The notes under the pieces are model-generated. The model saw nothing but the letters and a program-made list of their open reading frames with translations, was not told where the DNA came from and searched no databases. 64,000 nt of DNA from Burkholderiales bacterium (lineage in GTDB: Bacteria; Pseudomonadota; Gammaproteobacteria; Burkholderiales; SG8-41). Of the stretch, positions 17,180 to 26,370 are shown one piece after another (position 1 is the first letter of the stretch; the number at the start of each line of letters is the position of its first letter). The position numbers and the translations under genes are program-made. The stretch spans positions 24,895 to 88,894 of the forward strand of contig JAURHM010000005.1 in the NCBI GenBank assembly GCA_030833315.1. The letters run 5' to 3'.

Positions 17180-17713
17180 TCATGCCGGCATCAGCGCTTC
17201 ATAACGCACATCAACAACGTCGATCTCGACGATGCCTTTGGGCGTCGGCAGTTTGACGCTGTCGCCGGCACGGTGCTTGAGCAGAGCCTTGGCGATCGGG
17301 GACACCCAGCTGACATGGCCGCGCGCCGGATCGGCTTCGTCGATGCCGACTATAGTCACGGTGTGCGACACGCCATCGGGATCTTCGTAGTCCACCGTAG
17401 CGCCGAAAAAGATCTGGTCGGTGTCGCCGCGTGCCGCGGGATCGACGACGACCGACTGGTCGAGGCGCTTGCCGAGGTAATGAATGCGGCGGTCGATTTC
17501 GCGCAGGCGTTTTTTGCCATACAGATAATCGCCGTTTTCGGAACGGTCGCCATTGGATGCCGCCCAGGCAACAACCTTGACCAGTTCCGGACGCTCAACA
17601 TCCAGCAATCGGGTCAATTCCTGTTTGATCCGCGCATAGCCGACCGGTGTCATATAGTTCTTCGGGGGCGGCGGGGCTTCGGGCTCGGCGGGCGGTTGCG
17701 ACGTTCGGGACAT
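17180..17713 (-). CDS. greB: Transcription elongation factor GreB
   Basis: Binds in the RNA polymerase secondary channel and stimulates cleavage of backtracked RNA. It has 177 residues from the ATG at 17713; a TTG two codons earlier is open. A short Pro-rich N-terminal tail precedes the coiled-coil domain (KNYMTPVGYARIKQEL), which has the GreB signature WAASNGDRSENGDYLYGKKRLREID. The two acidic tip residues lie within it. The C-terminal FKBP-like domain includes VSPIAKALL. It is divergent from the IclR gene. Confidence 0.94.
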   Translation of the reverse strand: MSRTSQPPAEPEAPPPPKNYMTPVGYARIKQELTRLLDVERPELVKVVAWAASNGDRSENGDYLYGKKRLREIDRRIHYLGKRLDQSVVVDPAARGDTDQIFFGATVDYEDPDGVSHTVTIVGIDEADPARGHVSWVSPIAKALLKHRAGDSVKLPTPKGIVEIDVVDVRYEALMPA

Positions 17714-17759
17714 TGGCAAAGTGTAGCGAAAACGGCCGTTCCTGACGTTGTTATCCAGG

Positions 17760-17788
17760 TTGGCTCACCAGATTTCATATTATAAAAT
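17760..17788 (+). promoter_or_regulatory. Candidate promoter for the IclR gene
   Basis: TTGGCT (17760-17765), a 17-nt spacer and TAAAAT (17783-17788) lie in the A+T-rich gap between greB and the IclR gene, pointing rightward. The assignment rests on hexamers and spacing only. Confidence 0.4.
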
Positions 17789-17837
17789 GTTGTTTCCTTA
17801 ACCGTTTCCTCAGCATTTGCCAGCAAGCACAAACACA

Positions 17838-18608
17838 GTGACCGAAAAATCCGCCAAACCGTCGATCCAGGTCATCGAGCGCATGATGCATCTGCTCGAT
17901 GTGCTGTCTGAACATGCCACACCGGCCACATTGAAGCAGCTGGCCTCGGCAACCAAGCTCCATCCGTCGACCGCACACCGCATCCTTGGCGTGATGGTCG
18001 ACAGCCGATTGGTCGACCGCATCGAGCCGGGCATGTACCGGCTGGGCATCCGCCTGGTGGAACTGGGCAGCCTGGTGAAATCGCGCATCAGCGTTCGCCA
18101 GGAGGCGCTGCCACGTATGCACGAACTGCACCGCGCACTCGGCGAAACGGTCAATCTGTCGGTACGACGTGACGATGAAGTGGTCTATATCGAACGCACC
18201 GCGGAAAACAGCTGCATGATGCGTGTAGTGCAGATCATCGGCACGCGCGCCCCGCTGCATATCACCGCGGTCGGCAAGATTTTCCTCGCCGACGAAACAT
18301 CGCAGCGCCTTGCTGAATACGTCAGCCGCACCGGCCTGCCCCGCTTCACCGACCACACGCTCACCGACGCCAGAAAACTCGCCGCCGAGCTCGAAGACAT
18401 CCGCAAACGCCAATACGCCTTTGACAATGAAGAAGCCGAGCGCGGCGTGTCCTGTGTCGGCGCCGGCATTTACAACGACGAAGGCAAACTCATCGCCGGG
18501 CTGTCGGTTTCCGCACCGACCGAGCGTTTCCGCAAAGCCTGGGCCGAATCCGTACGTCAGGCCGCCGAGCGCATTTCATGCACGCTCGGCTACAAGCTGC
18601 CGCGCTGA
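17838..18608 (+). CDS. IclR-family transcriptional regulator
   Basis: DNA-binding regulator, 256 residues from a GTG at 17838; a TTG at 17817 is an alternative, and neither has a good ribosome site. The N-terminal winged helix-turn-helix spans about 8-70 (ATLKQLASATKLHPSTAHRI). The C-terminal effector domain (85-250) shows HITAVGKIFLA and RGVSCVGAGIYNDEG. Members usually control nearby aromatic or organic-acid catabolic genes. The plus-strand Bug receptor and class II aldolase downstream, after the intervening nuclease, are possible targets (inference). Confidence 0.88.
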   Translation: MTEKSAKPSIQVIERMMHLLDVLSEHATPATLKQLASATKLHPSTAHRILGVMVDSRLVDRIEPGMYRLGIRLVELGSLVKSRISVRQEALPRMHELHRALGETVNLSVRRDDEVVYIERTAENSCMMRVVQIIGTRAPLHITAVGKIFLADETSQRLAEYVSRTGLPRFTDHTLTDARKLAAELEDIRKRQYAFDNEEAERGVSCVGAGIYNDEGKLIAGLSVSAPTERFRKAWAESVRQAAERISCTLGYKLPR

Positions 18609-18635
18609 CTGCAAGACGCCACACGCTGCAGTCCG

Positions 18636-20054
18636 ATGTACGACCGCTCTGTTGTCTTTCTCGACCTCGAAACCACCGGTGCCACGGCAACCCGTGACCG
18701 CATCACCGAAGTCGGCCTGATCGAGGTCGACAACGGCCGCTTTATCCGCGAGTGGTCTTCACTGGTCAATCCCGGCATGAGCATTCCATCCGGCATCCAG
18801 GCTCTGACCGGTATCAGCAACGACATGGTGGCGCTGGCGCCGCGCTTCGAGGAAATCGCCCGTGAACTGTATGAGGTCATCGACGGCCGCGTTCTGATCG
18901 CACACAACGCACGCTTCGACTATGGCTTCCTGAAAAACGAATTCCGCCGCCTCGGCAAAACCTTCACCGCACCGGTGCTGTGCACGGTAAAACTCTCGCG
19001 CAAGCTATTCCCGCAGCATCCGCGTCATAATCTTGACAGCCTGATGAACCGTCACGGCATTCATTGCGATGCGCGCCATCGCGCACTGGGGGATGCCCGC
19101 GTGTTGTGGGAACTGGCGCAGCAATGGCGGCAGGAACCCGGCGAAGAAGCGGTAATGGCCGCCACCGAAAAATTATTAAAAACGACAACCGTGCCGGCCG
19201 GACTCGCCGACAACGCCTTTGATCACATTCCTGAAGGCCCCGGCGTCTACCTGTTTTACGGTGAAAAAGACGTGCCGCTGTATGTCGGCAAAAGCATCAA
19301 CTTGCGCACGCGCGTGATGTCGCATTTCTCCGGCGATCATCGCGTCGCCAAGGACATGCGCATCGCCGCCGAGGTCAAACGCATCGACTGGATTGAAACC
19401 GCCGGCGAACTCGGCGCGCTGATCGAGGAGGCACAGCTGGTCAAAAAACTCTCGCCGGTGCACAACCGCCAGCTCCGTCGCGCCAGCGAACTCTGCGCCT
19501 GGCACTGGCCGGCCGACCGCCACAACGAAGTGCCGGAACTGGTCTCGGCGCGCGATCTGAACGGCGGTGAATTCCGCGACCTCTACGGCCTGTTTCGCTC
19601 GCGGCGCACAGCCGTTGAGGCACTGCGCGAAATCGCCCTCAAACACGAACTCTGCCATGCGCTACTCGGCCTGGAAAAGCGCAAGGGCCCGTGCTTCGCC
19701 TTCCAGATCAAACGCTGCCGCGGCGCCTGCGCCGGCGTCGAAACGCCGCGCGAACATGCGGCCCGCCTCGCGGCCGCACTCGCAGGACTGCGCATGCGTG
19801 CATGGCCCTTCCCCGGCCGCATCGGCATCCGCGAAACCTCGCCCGGCGGTGAGCGTTGCGACATGCATGTAATCGACCAATGGTGCCATCTCGGTACGGT
19901 CAGCAGCGAAGAAGAATTGTGCGACCTGCAGGAAGGCTCACCACGGCCACTGTTCGACCTCGACACCTATAAAATCCTCACGCGTTACCTGCTGAACGGC
20001 AAACACCGTCCGCAGATCGTGCCGCTGACCGCGAACACCGCGGCTGCTGCATAA
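18636..20054 (+). CDS. DnaQ-like 3'-5' exonuclease fused to a UvrC-type GIY-YIG domain
   Basis: A 472-residue two-domain nuclease. Residues 1-175 are a DEDDh exonuclease: FLDLETTG (Asp10, Glu12), HNARFDYGFL, and HRALGDA with the general-base His. Residues about 200-285 are a GIY-YIG nuclease (GPGVYLFYG...PLYVGKS) like the N-terminal half of UvrC and the Cho endonuclease. The remaining 190 residues include a Cys-containing segment (GPCFAFQIKRCRGACAG), also found in Cho-like proteins. It lacks the UvrB-binding helix and RNase H-like half of UvrC. A role in DNA repair is likely; the exact substrate is not known from sequence. Confidence 0.88.
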   Translation: MYDRSVVFLDLETTGATATRDRITEVGLIEVDNGRFIREWSSLVNPGMSIPSGIQALTGISNDMVALAPRFEEIARELYEVIDGRVLIAHNARFDYGFLKNEFRRLGKTFTAPVLCTVKLSRKLFPQHPRHNLDSLMNRHGIHCDARHRALGDARVLWELAQQWRQEPGEEAVMAATEKLLKTTTVPAGLADNAFDHIPEGPGVYLFYGEKDVPLYVGKSINLRTRVMSHFSGDHRVAKDMRIAAEVKRIDWIETAGELGALIEEAQLVKKLSPVHNRQLRRASELCAWHWPADRHNEVPELVSARDLNGGEFRDLYGLFRSRRTAVEALREIALKHELCHALLGLEKRKGPCFAFQIKRCRGACAGVETPREHAARLAAALAGLRMRAWPFPGRIGIRETSPGGERCDMHVIDQWCHLGTVSSEEELCDLQEGSPRPLFDLDTYKILTRYLLNGKHRPQIVPLTANTAAAA

Positions 20055-20095
20055 TCAGCAACACAGTCAAAAACCATCATCCGGAGGGGGATGTC

Positions 20096-21067
20096 ATGAG
20101 CAAAAAACTGCAGGGCCTGCTTGTTGCCGCCGTCGTCGCGGCGTTTCCGCTCGGCGCCGCCGCACAGGCGCAGTATCCGGCGAAGACCGTGCGCTTCATC
20201 ATTCCCTTCCCGCCGGGCGGCCCCACCGACATTATGGGTCGCATGGCGGCCGACATCCTGTCCAAGGCGACAGGGCAACAGTTCGTTCCCGACAACCGTG
20301 GCGGCGCCGGCGGCAATATCGGCGCTGAGCTGTGTGCGCGCGCACCGGCCGACGGTTACACGCTGTGCATGATTACCGCGGCACAGGGCGTGTCACCGGC
20401 GATCTACAAAAAGATGACCTATGACCCGGTGAAGGACCTCGCCACGATCACGCTGATGGCCAGCCTGCCGAGCCTGCTCACGGTGCACCCCGCGCTGCCG
20501 GCGAAAAACGTCAGGGAACTGCTGGCCATCGCCAGGGCAAAACCCGACGGACTGAGCTACGCTTCCACCGGCAACGGCAGCAGCCCGCACATGCTGATGG
20601 AAATGTTCAAGTTCATGACCGGCGTGAAAATGGTTCACGTGCCGTACAAGGGACAGGCACCCGCTGTGGTCGACCAGATTTCGGGACAGGTGCAGCTGGC
20701 CTTCAACACGGCGATCACCGTGCTGCCGCAAGTGGAAACCAAACGCCTGCGTGCCATTGCGGTGTCCTCGAAAGAACGTTTCCCGCCGATGCCCGAACTG
20801 CAGACGGTGGAAGAAGGCGGCGTCAAGGATTTCGACGGCGGTTCCTGGCAAGGCGTCGGTGCACCGGCCGGCACGCCGCCGGAGATCATCCGCCGCGTGA
20901 ATACGCTGCTGGTCAATGAACTGAAAACGCCGAACATGCGCGACCAGATGATCAAACGCGGAGCGATTGTTTCAGCCAACACGCCGGAAGAATTCTCGAC
21001 ATTCCTCAAAGCCGAAATCGCACGCTGGACCAAGGTAGCGAAGGCCGGCAACATCAGCATCGATTGA
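20096..21067 (+). CDS. Bug/TctC-family periplasmic solute receptor
   Basis: Substrate receptor of the tripartite tricarboxylate transporter family, expanded in Burkholderiales. It is 323 residues. The signal peptide runs to about residue 24 (LPLGAAAQAQ-like Ala-rich end). The mature start YPAKTVRFIIPFPPGGPTD is diagnostic, and DNRGGAGGNIGAE marks the second ligand loop. A strong GGAGGGGG ribosome site lies before the ATG. No TctA or TctB membrane genes are present here, which is common for orphan Bug proteins. It is followed 2 bp later by a class II aldolase gene, suggesting a shared substrate pathway. Confidence 0.93.
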   Translation: MSKKLQGLLVAAVVAAFPLGAAAQAQYPAKTVRFIIPFPPGGPTDIMGRMAADILSKATGQQFVPDNRGGAGGNIGAELCARAPADGYTLCMITAAQGVSPAIYKKMTYDPVKDLATITLMASLPSLLTVHPALPAKNVRELLAIARAKPDGLSYASTGNGSSPHMLMEMFKFMTGVKMVHVPYKGQAPAVVDQISGQVQLAFNTAITVLPQVETKRLRAIAVSSKERFPPMPELQTVEEGGVKDFDGGSWQGVGAPAGTPPEIIRRVNTLLVNELKTPNMRDQMIKRGAIVSANTPEEFSTFLKAEIARWTKVAKAGNISID

Positions 21068-21069
21068 GC

Positions 21070-21810
21070 ATGGCCAAAACCGTCTCAGCGGAAACGCAGG
21101 CACGCATCGACCTCGCCGCCGCCCTGCGCAGCGCTTCGAGCATGGGCCTCGGCGAGGGCATCTGCAATCACTTCAGCGTTGAAGTGCCGGACCGTCCCGG
21201 TCATTTCCTGATCAATCCGCAGGGCCTGCACTGGTCGGAGGTGACGCCTGCAGATCTGGTGATGGTCGACGGCCAGGGGCGCAAGGTCGCCGGCAAGCAT
21301 GAAGTAGAGCCGACGGCGTTTTTCATTCACGGCGCCGCACACCGCAGCAAGCCGCAGGCGAAATGCGTGCTGCACACCCATATGCCGTTCGCCACCACGC
21401 TGACCGTGGTCCACGGGGGACGCATTGAACCGGTGAGCCAGGTCGCACTGAAGTTTCTCGGCCGCGACGCCTATGACGACAATTACAACGGGCTTGCGCT
21501 GGATGCCGCCGAAGGTGCGCGCATCGTGTCAGGCCTGAAGAACGCCGACATTCTGTTCCTCGCCAACCACGGCATCATTGTCACCGGGCCGTCGATCAAC
21601 ATCGCCTTCGACGATCTGTATTACCTCGAACGCGCCTGCATGCTGCAGGTGCTGGGCATGGGCACCGGCAAACCGCTGCGTCAGGTGCCGGATGTCATCG
21701 CGCAGAAAACCGCAGCGCAGATGACGGATGACACCCAGGCCCGCCTGCATTTTATTGCGCTCAAGCGCCTGCTCGATCGCAACGAACCAGGATGGTCACG
21801 CCTCGAATAA
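21070..21810 (+). CDS. Class II aldolase/adducin family protein
   Basis: Zn-dependent aldolase-fold protein of 246 residues; the ATG is 2 bp after the Bug receptor stop. Visible features: MGLGEGICNHFSVEVP, the metal-site HTHMPFATTL (two His), and LANHGIIVTGPSI with the third metal His. Substrate is not predictable; relatives include fuculose-phosphate aldolase and HpcH-independent hydroxy-acid enzymes. Co-transcription with the receptor suggests a role in catabolism of an imported acid. Confidence 0.9.
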   Translation: MAKTVSAETQARIDLAAALRSASSMGLGEGICNHFSVEVPDRPGHFLINPQGLHWSEVTPADLVMVDGQGRKVAGKHEVEPTAFFIHGAAHRSKPQAKCVLHTHMPFATTLTVVHGGRIEPVSQVALKFLGRDAYDDNYNGLALDAAEGARIVSGLKNADILFLANHGIIVTGPSINIAFDDLYYLERACMLQVLGMGTGKPLRQVPDVIAQKTAAQMTDDTQARLHFIALKRLLDRNEPGWSRLE

Positions 21811-21820
21811 GGCAGTGCAG

Positions 21821-21850
21821 CCCGGATTAGGCCGCAGGCCGCAATCCGGG
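21821..21850. repeat. REP-like palindrome downstream of the aldolase gene
   Basis: CCCGGATT and AATCCGGG flank a GGCC-GCA-GGCC core, forming a 30-nt imperfect hairpin just after the aldolase stop. It resembles extragenic palindromes and could also slow or end transcription, but no U-run follows. A related but different palindrome sits at 59734-59763. Confidence 0.6.
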
Positions 21851-21925
21851 GAACAAACACCACGATGATTGTTCAGCAGTGCCCCGGACTTCATTGTGTT
21901 CCATCCGGGCTAAAGCGCCAGATAA

Positions 21926-22159
21926 TCAGTGATAAACGAGCGGCTGGTTCAGCAACACGCTGAAGTTGTCGAGAAAGGTGTCGATGTTTTCGGTGGTCGC
22001 CTCATCACCGGCCGCTGCGTTCATTGCATTGGCGAATTTCTCGGCGACATCGCCGGTGAAAAACGTGCCGCGCGACGAGCGCTTGTCGACCAGTTCCAGG
22101 CCCTGCTGGCCGGGATACTCGGCAACATAATACTGCTCACTGTTGTAGACGATGCGCAT
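21926..22159 (-). CDS. DUF3567 family protein
   Basis: A 77-residue protein from the ATG at 22159, preceded by GGAG at 6 nt; a longer frame to 22213 lacks support. It matches the DUF3567 pattern: MRIVYNSEQYYVAEYPGQQGLELVDK..., a Glu/Asp-rich middle (TTENIDTFLDNF) and QPLVYH at the end. The family is largely confined to Burkholderiales and its function is unknown, so it serves as a taxonomic marker here. Confidence 0.85.
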   Translation of the reverse strand: MRIVYNSEQYYVAEYPGQQGLELVDKRSSRGTFFTGDVAEKFANAMNAAAGDEATTENIDTFLDNFSVLLNQPLVYH

Positions 22160-22249
22160 GGCGGGCTCCGTTTCATATAAGTTATTGATTTTAATGTATA
22201 ATATTAAAATCAAACTACAGTAGGAAGATGAGGCGCCCCACCCCGGATT

Positions 22250-23143
22250 TCAAGGGCTGCGCCGCCGGTTGGCAACCGCAATGCCGATCAGGATCAGCGC
22301 CAGTCCGAGGTAGGCATTGGGCGCAGGATGTTCACCCATGATCCACAGCCCGAGCAGTACAGCGACACCGGGGCTGAGGTAATTCACCAGCGACATGAAG
22401 CTGGGCCCCGCGGAACGGATCAACTGGAAGTACAACACCGTCGCAATCGCCGTCGGCACCACACCCAGCCAGCACACCGCCGTCACCGACTGCCAGCGCG
22501 GTGACAGCGTCCAAGGCGGCGTTTGCCACAGGGCCACCGGCACCACAATCACGCTCGCCACCAGCAGGGTCGCCGCTGCAGCGACCAGCACATCCCCCTT
22601 GATGATCAGTCGCGTCAGCACGCTCTGCATTGCATAACACAGGGCCCCGCCCAGTACCGACAACTGCGCGATGACCCGCAGCGCATCCCCGCCAAGACCC
22701 GCCAGCGCCGCCGGCCCCATCAGCAGCACGATGCCACAAAAGCCGCCGGCAAAACCGATGGCGCGCTGCCGCGTCATGTGCTCGCCGGCGATCAGGAAAT
22801 GCGCCAGCACGATGGTCGCCAGCGGCATGAAGCCCATCAGGATGCCGGCGAGTGCGCTCTCCACCACCTGCTGTCCCCAAGTGATCAGGTAAAACGGAAT
22901 CGCATTACCGATCAGCGCCACCACCACAAAGGGCCACCAGTTACTCCCCAAGGCCGGCAGCCGCCGCCCACTGCCATAAACAAACATCAGCAGCACGATC
23001 GCCGCAATGCCGATGCGCCCCGCCACAATGGTCAGTGGCGGCAGGCTCGACACCGCGATGCCGTTGAACATGAAGGAAGAACCCCACATCGCGACCAGCG
23101 CGAACAGCAACAGCCATTCATTCAACGTGCGGTGAGTGGACAT
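22250..23143 (-). CDS. EamA/DMT-family transporter
   Basis: Inner-membrane exporter of the drug/metabolite superfamily, 297 residues with about ten hydrophobic helices in two EamA repeats. The second repeat begins near ALCYAMQSVLTRLI, and the protein ends LGLALILIGIAVANRR. The first segment holds WGSSFMFNGIA, a typical EamA start. Substrate is unknown. A GC-rich hairpin (23154-23173) lies in the short leader upstream. Confidence 0.9.
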   Translation of the reverse strand: MSTHRTLNEWLLLFALVAMWGSSFMFNGIAVSSLPPLTIVAGRIGIAAIVLLMFVYGSGRRLPALGSNWWPFVVVALIGNAIPFYLITWGQQVVESALAGILMGFMPLATIVLAHFLIAGEHMTRQRAIGFAGGFCGIVLLMGPAALAGLGGDALRVIAQLSVLGGALCYAMQSVLTRLIIKGDVLVAAAATLLVASVIVVPVALWQTPPWTLSPRWQSVTAVCWLGVVPTAIATVLYFQLIRSAGPSFMSLVNYLSPGVAVLLGLWIMGEHPAPNAYLGLALILIGIAVANRRRSP

Positions 23144-23153
23144 CCGGAGATTG

Positions 23154-23173
23154 ACCCGCGCGACAGCGCGGGT
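23154..23173. other. Hairpin upstream of the EamA gene
   Basis: An 8-bp stem ACCCGCGC/GCGCGGGT with a GACA loop is followed on the plus strand by TTTT. In the minus-strand transcript of the EamA gene it would form in the leader. The function is unknown. Confidence 0.4.
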
Positions 23174-23275
23174 TTTGAGTTGTTTTAATTGCGGTCAAGC
23201 ATACACGGAAACACTGACTGCAGATGACAGCACAATGGCATCGCCATACAGACGGTGTTGATGTCCTGCCTATGA

Positions 23276-24742
<1,467 letters not shown>

Positions 24743-24767
24743 ACAAGCTGCGGGAGGAGCCGGTAGC

Positions 24768-25406
24768 TCAGGAAGCCCGGCGCTGACGCAGGATCTCGAT
24801 GATGCCGGGAAGAATGGACAGAAAAATGATGCCCAGGATCACCAGCGTCAGGTTGTTTTTGATAATCGGCAGATTGCCAAAGAAGTAGCCGGCATAAGCC
24901 AGTGACACCACCCACAGCACGGCGCCGCTGACATTGAACAGCGCGAACTTCGCGTAAGTCATGCTCGCAGCGCCTGCGACAAACGGCGCATAGGTGCGGA
25001 CGATGGGCACGAAGCGGGCGATGATGATGGTCTTGCCGCCGTATTTTTCGTAGAAGTCGTGGGCGCGCTGCAGATACGCCGGATTCAGCCAGCGCGATTC
25101 GCGGTGACTGAAAATCCGCGGCCCGATGTAATGCCCGACGCCGTAATTCACCGCATCGCCCAGCACTGCGGCGATGATCAGCAACAGCATCATCAGATGG
25201 ATGTCCATGCCGCCCGCCGCCGCCACGGCGCCGGCGACAAACAGCAGCGAGTCGCCGGGCAGGAAAGGTGTCACCACCAGCCCGGTTTCACAGAAGACGA
25301 TCAGGAACAGGATCAGGTAGATCCAGGCACCGTGGCTGGCCACAAGCGCCTGGAGATGCTGGTCCAGGTGCAGGACAACATCGATCAACTGCGTGAACAG
25401 TTCCAC
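24768..25406 (-). CDS. DedA-family membrane protein
   Basis: Inner-membrane protein of the DedA/SNARE-associated family, 212 residues. Conserved parts: ETGLVVTPFLPGDSLLFVAGA, the FYEKYGGKTIIIARFVPIVRTYAPFVAG region with the essential Arg residues, and GYFFGN. In other bacteria members act as lipid-carrier (undecaprenyl phosphate or phospholipid) flippases. It is 8 bp after secF and probably read with it. Confidence 0.92.
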   Translation of the reverse strand: MELFTQLIDVVLHLDQHLQALVASHGAWIYLILFLIVFCETGLVVTPFLPGDSLLFVAGAVAAAGGMDIHLMMLLLIIAAVLGDAVNYGVGHYIGPRIFSHRESRWLNPAYLQRAHDFYEKYGGKTIIIARFVPIVRTYAPFVAGAASMTYAKFALFNVSGAVLWVVSLAYAGYFFGNLPIIKNNLTLVILGIIFLSILPGIIEILRQRRAS

Positions 25407-25414
25407 GCGGAGGC

Positions 25415-26362
25415 CTAGACGATGGCGCCGTCTTCACCCGCCTGCTTGGGTTTCTCCGGCTTTACCAGATCATCCCGCTTCAGCCCCAGCCACATCAGCA
25501 GCGGGCTGCCGACGAGAACCGAGGAATAGATGCCGAAACAGATGCCGATGGTCAGTGCCAGCGCAAAGTAGTGCAGCGTTTCGCCGCCGAAGAACAGCAT
25601 CGCGCAGACCATCAACTGGGTCGAACCGTGGGTGATGATGGTGCGCGACATCGTCGACGTGATCGCGGCGTCAATCACTTCGGGAACAGGGGTATGACGG
25701 AACTGACGGCTGCGGAAGTTCTCGCGCACCCGGTCCATCACCACCACCGATTCGTTGACCGAATAACCGAGAATGGCCAGCACGGCGGCAAGCACCGGGA
25801 GCGAAAATTCCCAGTTGAAGATCGAGAAGCAGCCGAGAATGATCACCACGTCATGCAGGTTGGCAATGATTGCCGATACACCGAACTTCCATTCGAAGCG
25901 CAGCCACAGATAGCCGACGATGCCGAGAGACACAAACAGCAGCGCCAACGCACCGTTTTCGAGCAGCTCCTTGCCGACCTGCGGCCCGACGAACTCGACC
26001 CGCTGAAGTTTTACCGCAGCATCCAGCTGGCGCAGTTCGGTCATCACCTGCTCGGACAGCTGGGCGCTGGTGATGCCTTCCTTGACCGGCAGGCGGATCA
26101 GCACGTCACGTGCAGTACCGAAGTTCTGCACGCTGGGATCGGCAAAACCGATCTTGATCATGCGATCACGGATCGGATTGAGATCGGGCGGCTGCGGATA
26201 GTTGACCTCGATCACCGTGCCGCCGGTAAAGTCGACGCCGAGATGCAGACCCTTTGTCGCGAGCGCGCCGACAGCGATCAGGAAAGTAATCAGCGAGATC
26301 ACGTTGAAGATCAACGCGTAACGCATGAAGGGGATGCTGCGCTTGAAGCGGAAAATTTCCAT
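25415..26362 (-). CDS. secF: Protein translocase subunit SecF
   Basis: Partner of SecD that uses the proton motive force to pull secreted proteins through SecYEG. It has 315 residues and six membrane helices. Motifs: GVDFTGGTVIEV after the first helix, GYSVNESVVVMDRVREN and the SRTIITHGSTQL region of the RND fold. It is 8 bp downstream of secD. A short hydrophilic tail rich in Lys/Pro ends the protein. Confidence 0.96.
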   Translation of the reverse strand: MEIFRFKRSIPFMRYALIFNVISLITFLIAVGALATKGLHLGVDFTGGTVIEVNYPQPPDLNPIRDRMIKIGFADPSVQNFGTARDVLIRLPVKEGITSAQLSEQVMTELRQLDAAVKLQRVEFVGPQVGKELLENGALALLFVSLGIVGYLWLRFEWKFGVSAIIANLHDVVIILGCFSIFNWEFSLPVLAAVLAILGYSVNESVVVMDRVRENFRSRQFRHTPVPEVIDAAITSTMSRTIITHGSTQLMVCAMLFFGGETLHYFALALTIGICFGIYSSVLVGSPLLMWLGLKRDDLVKPEKPKQAGEDGAIV

Positions 26363-26370
26363 GGTGGCTC

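Noticed and set aside
20096..21810. A full tripartite tricarboxylate transporter operon
   Set aside because: Only the Bug receptor is present; no tctA or tctB gene lies nearby.
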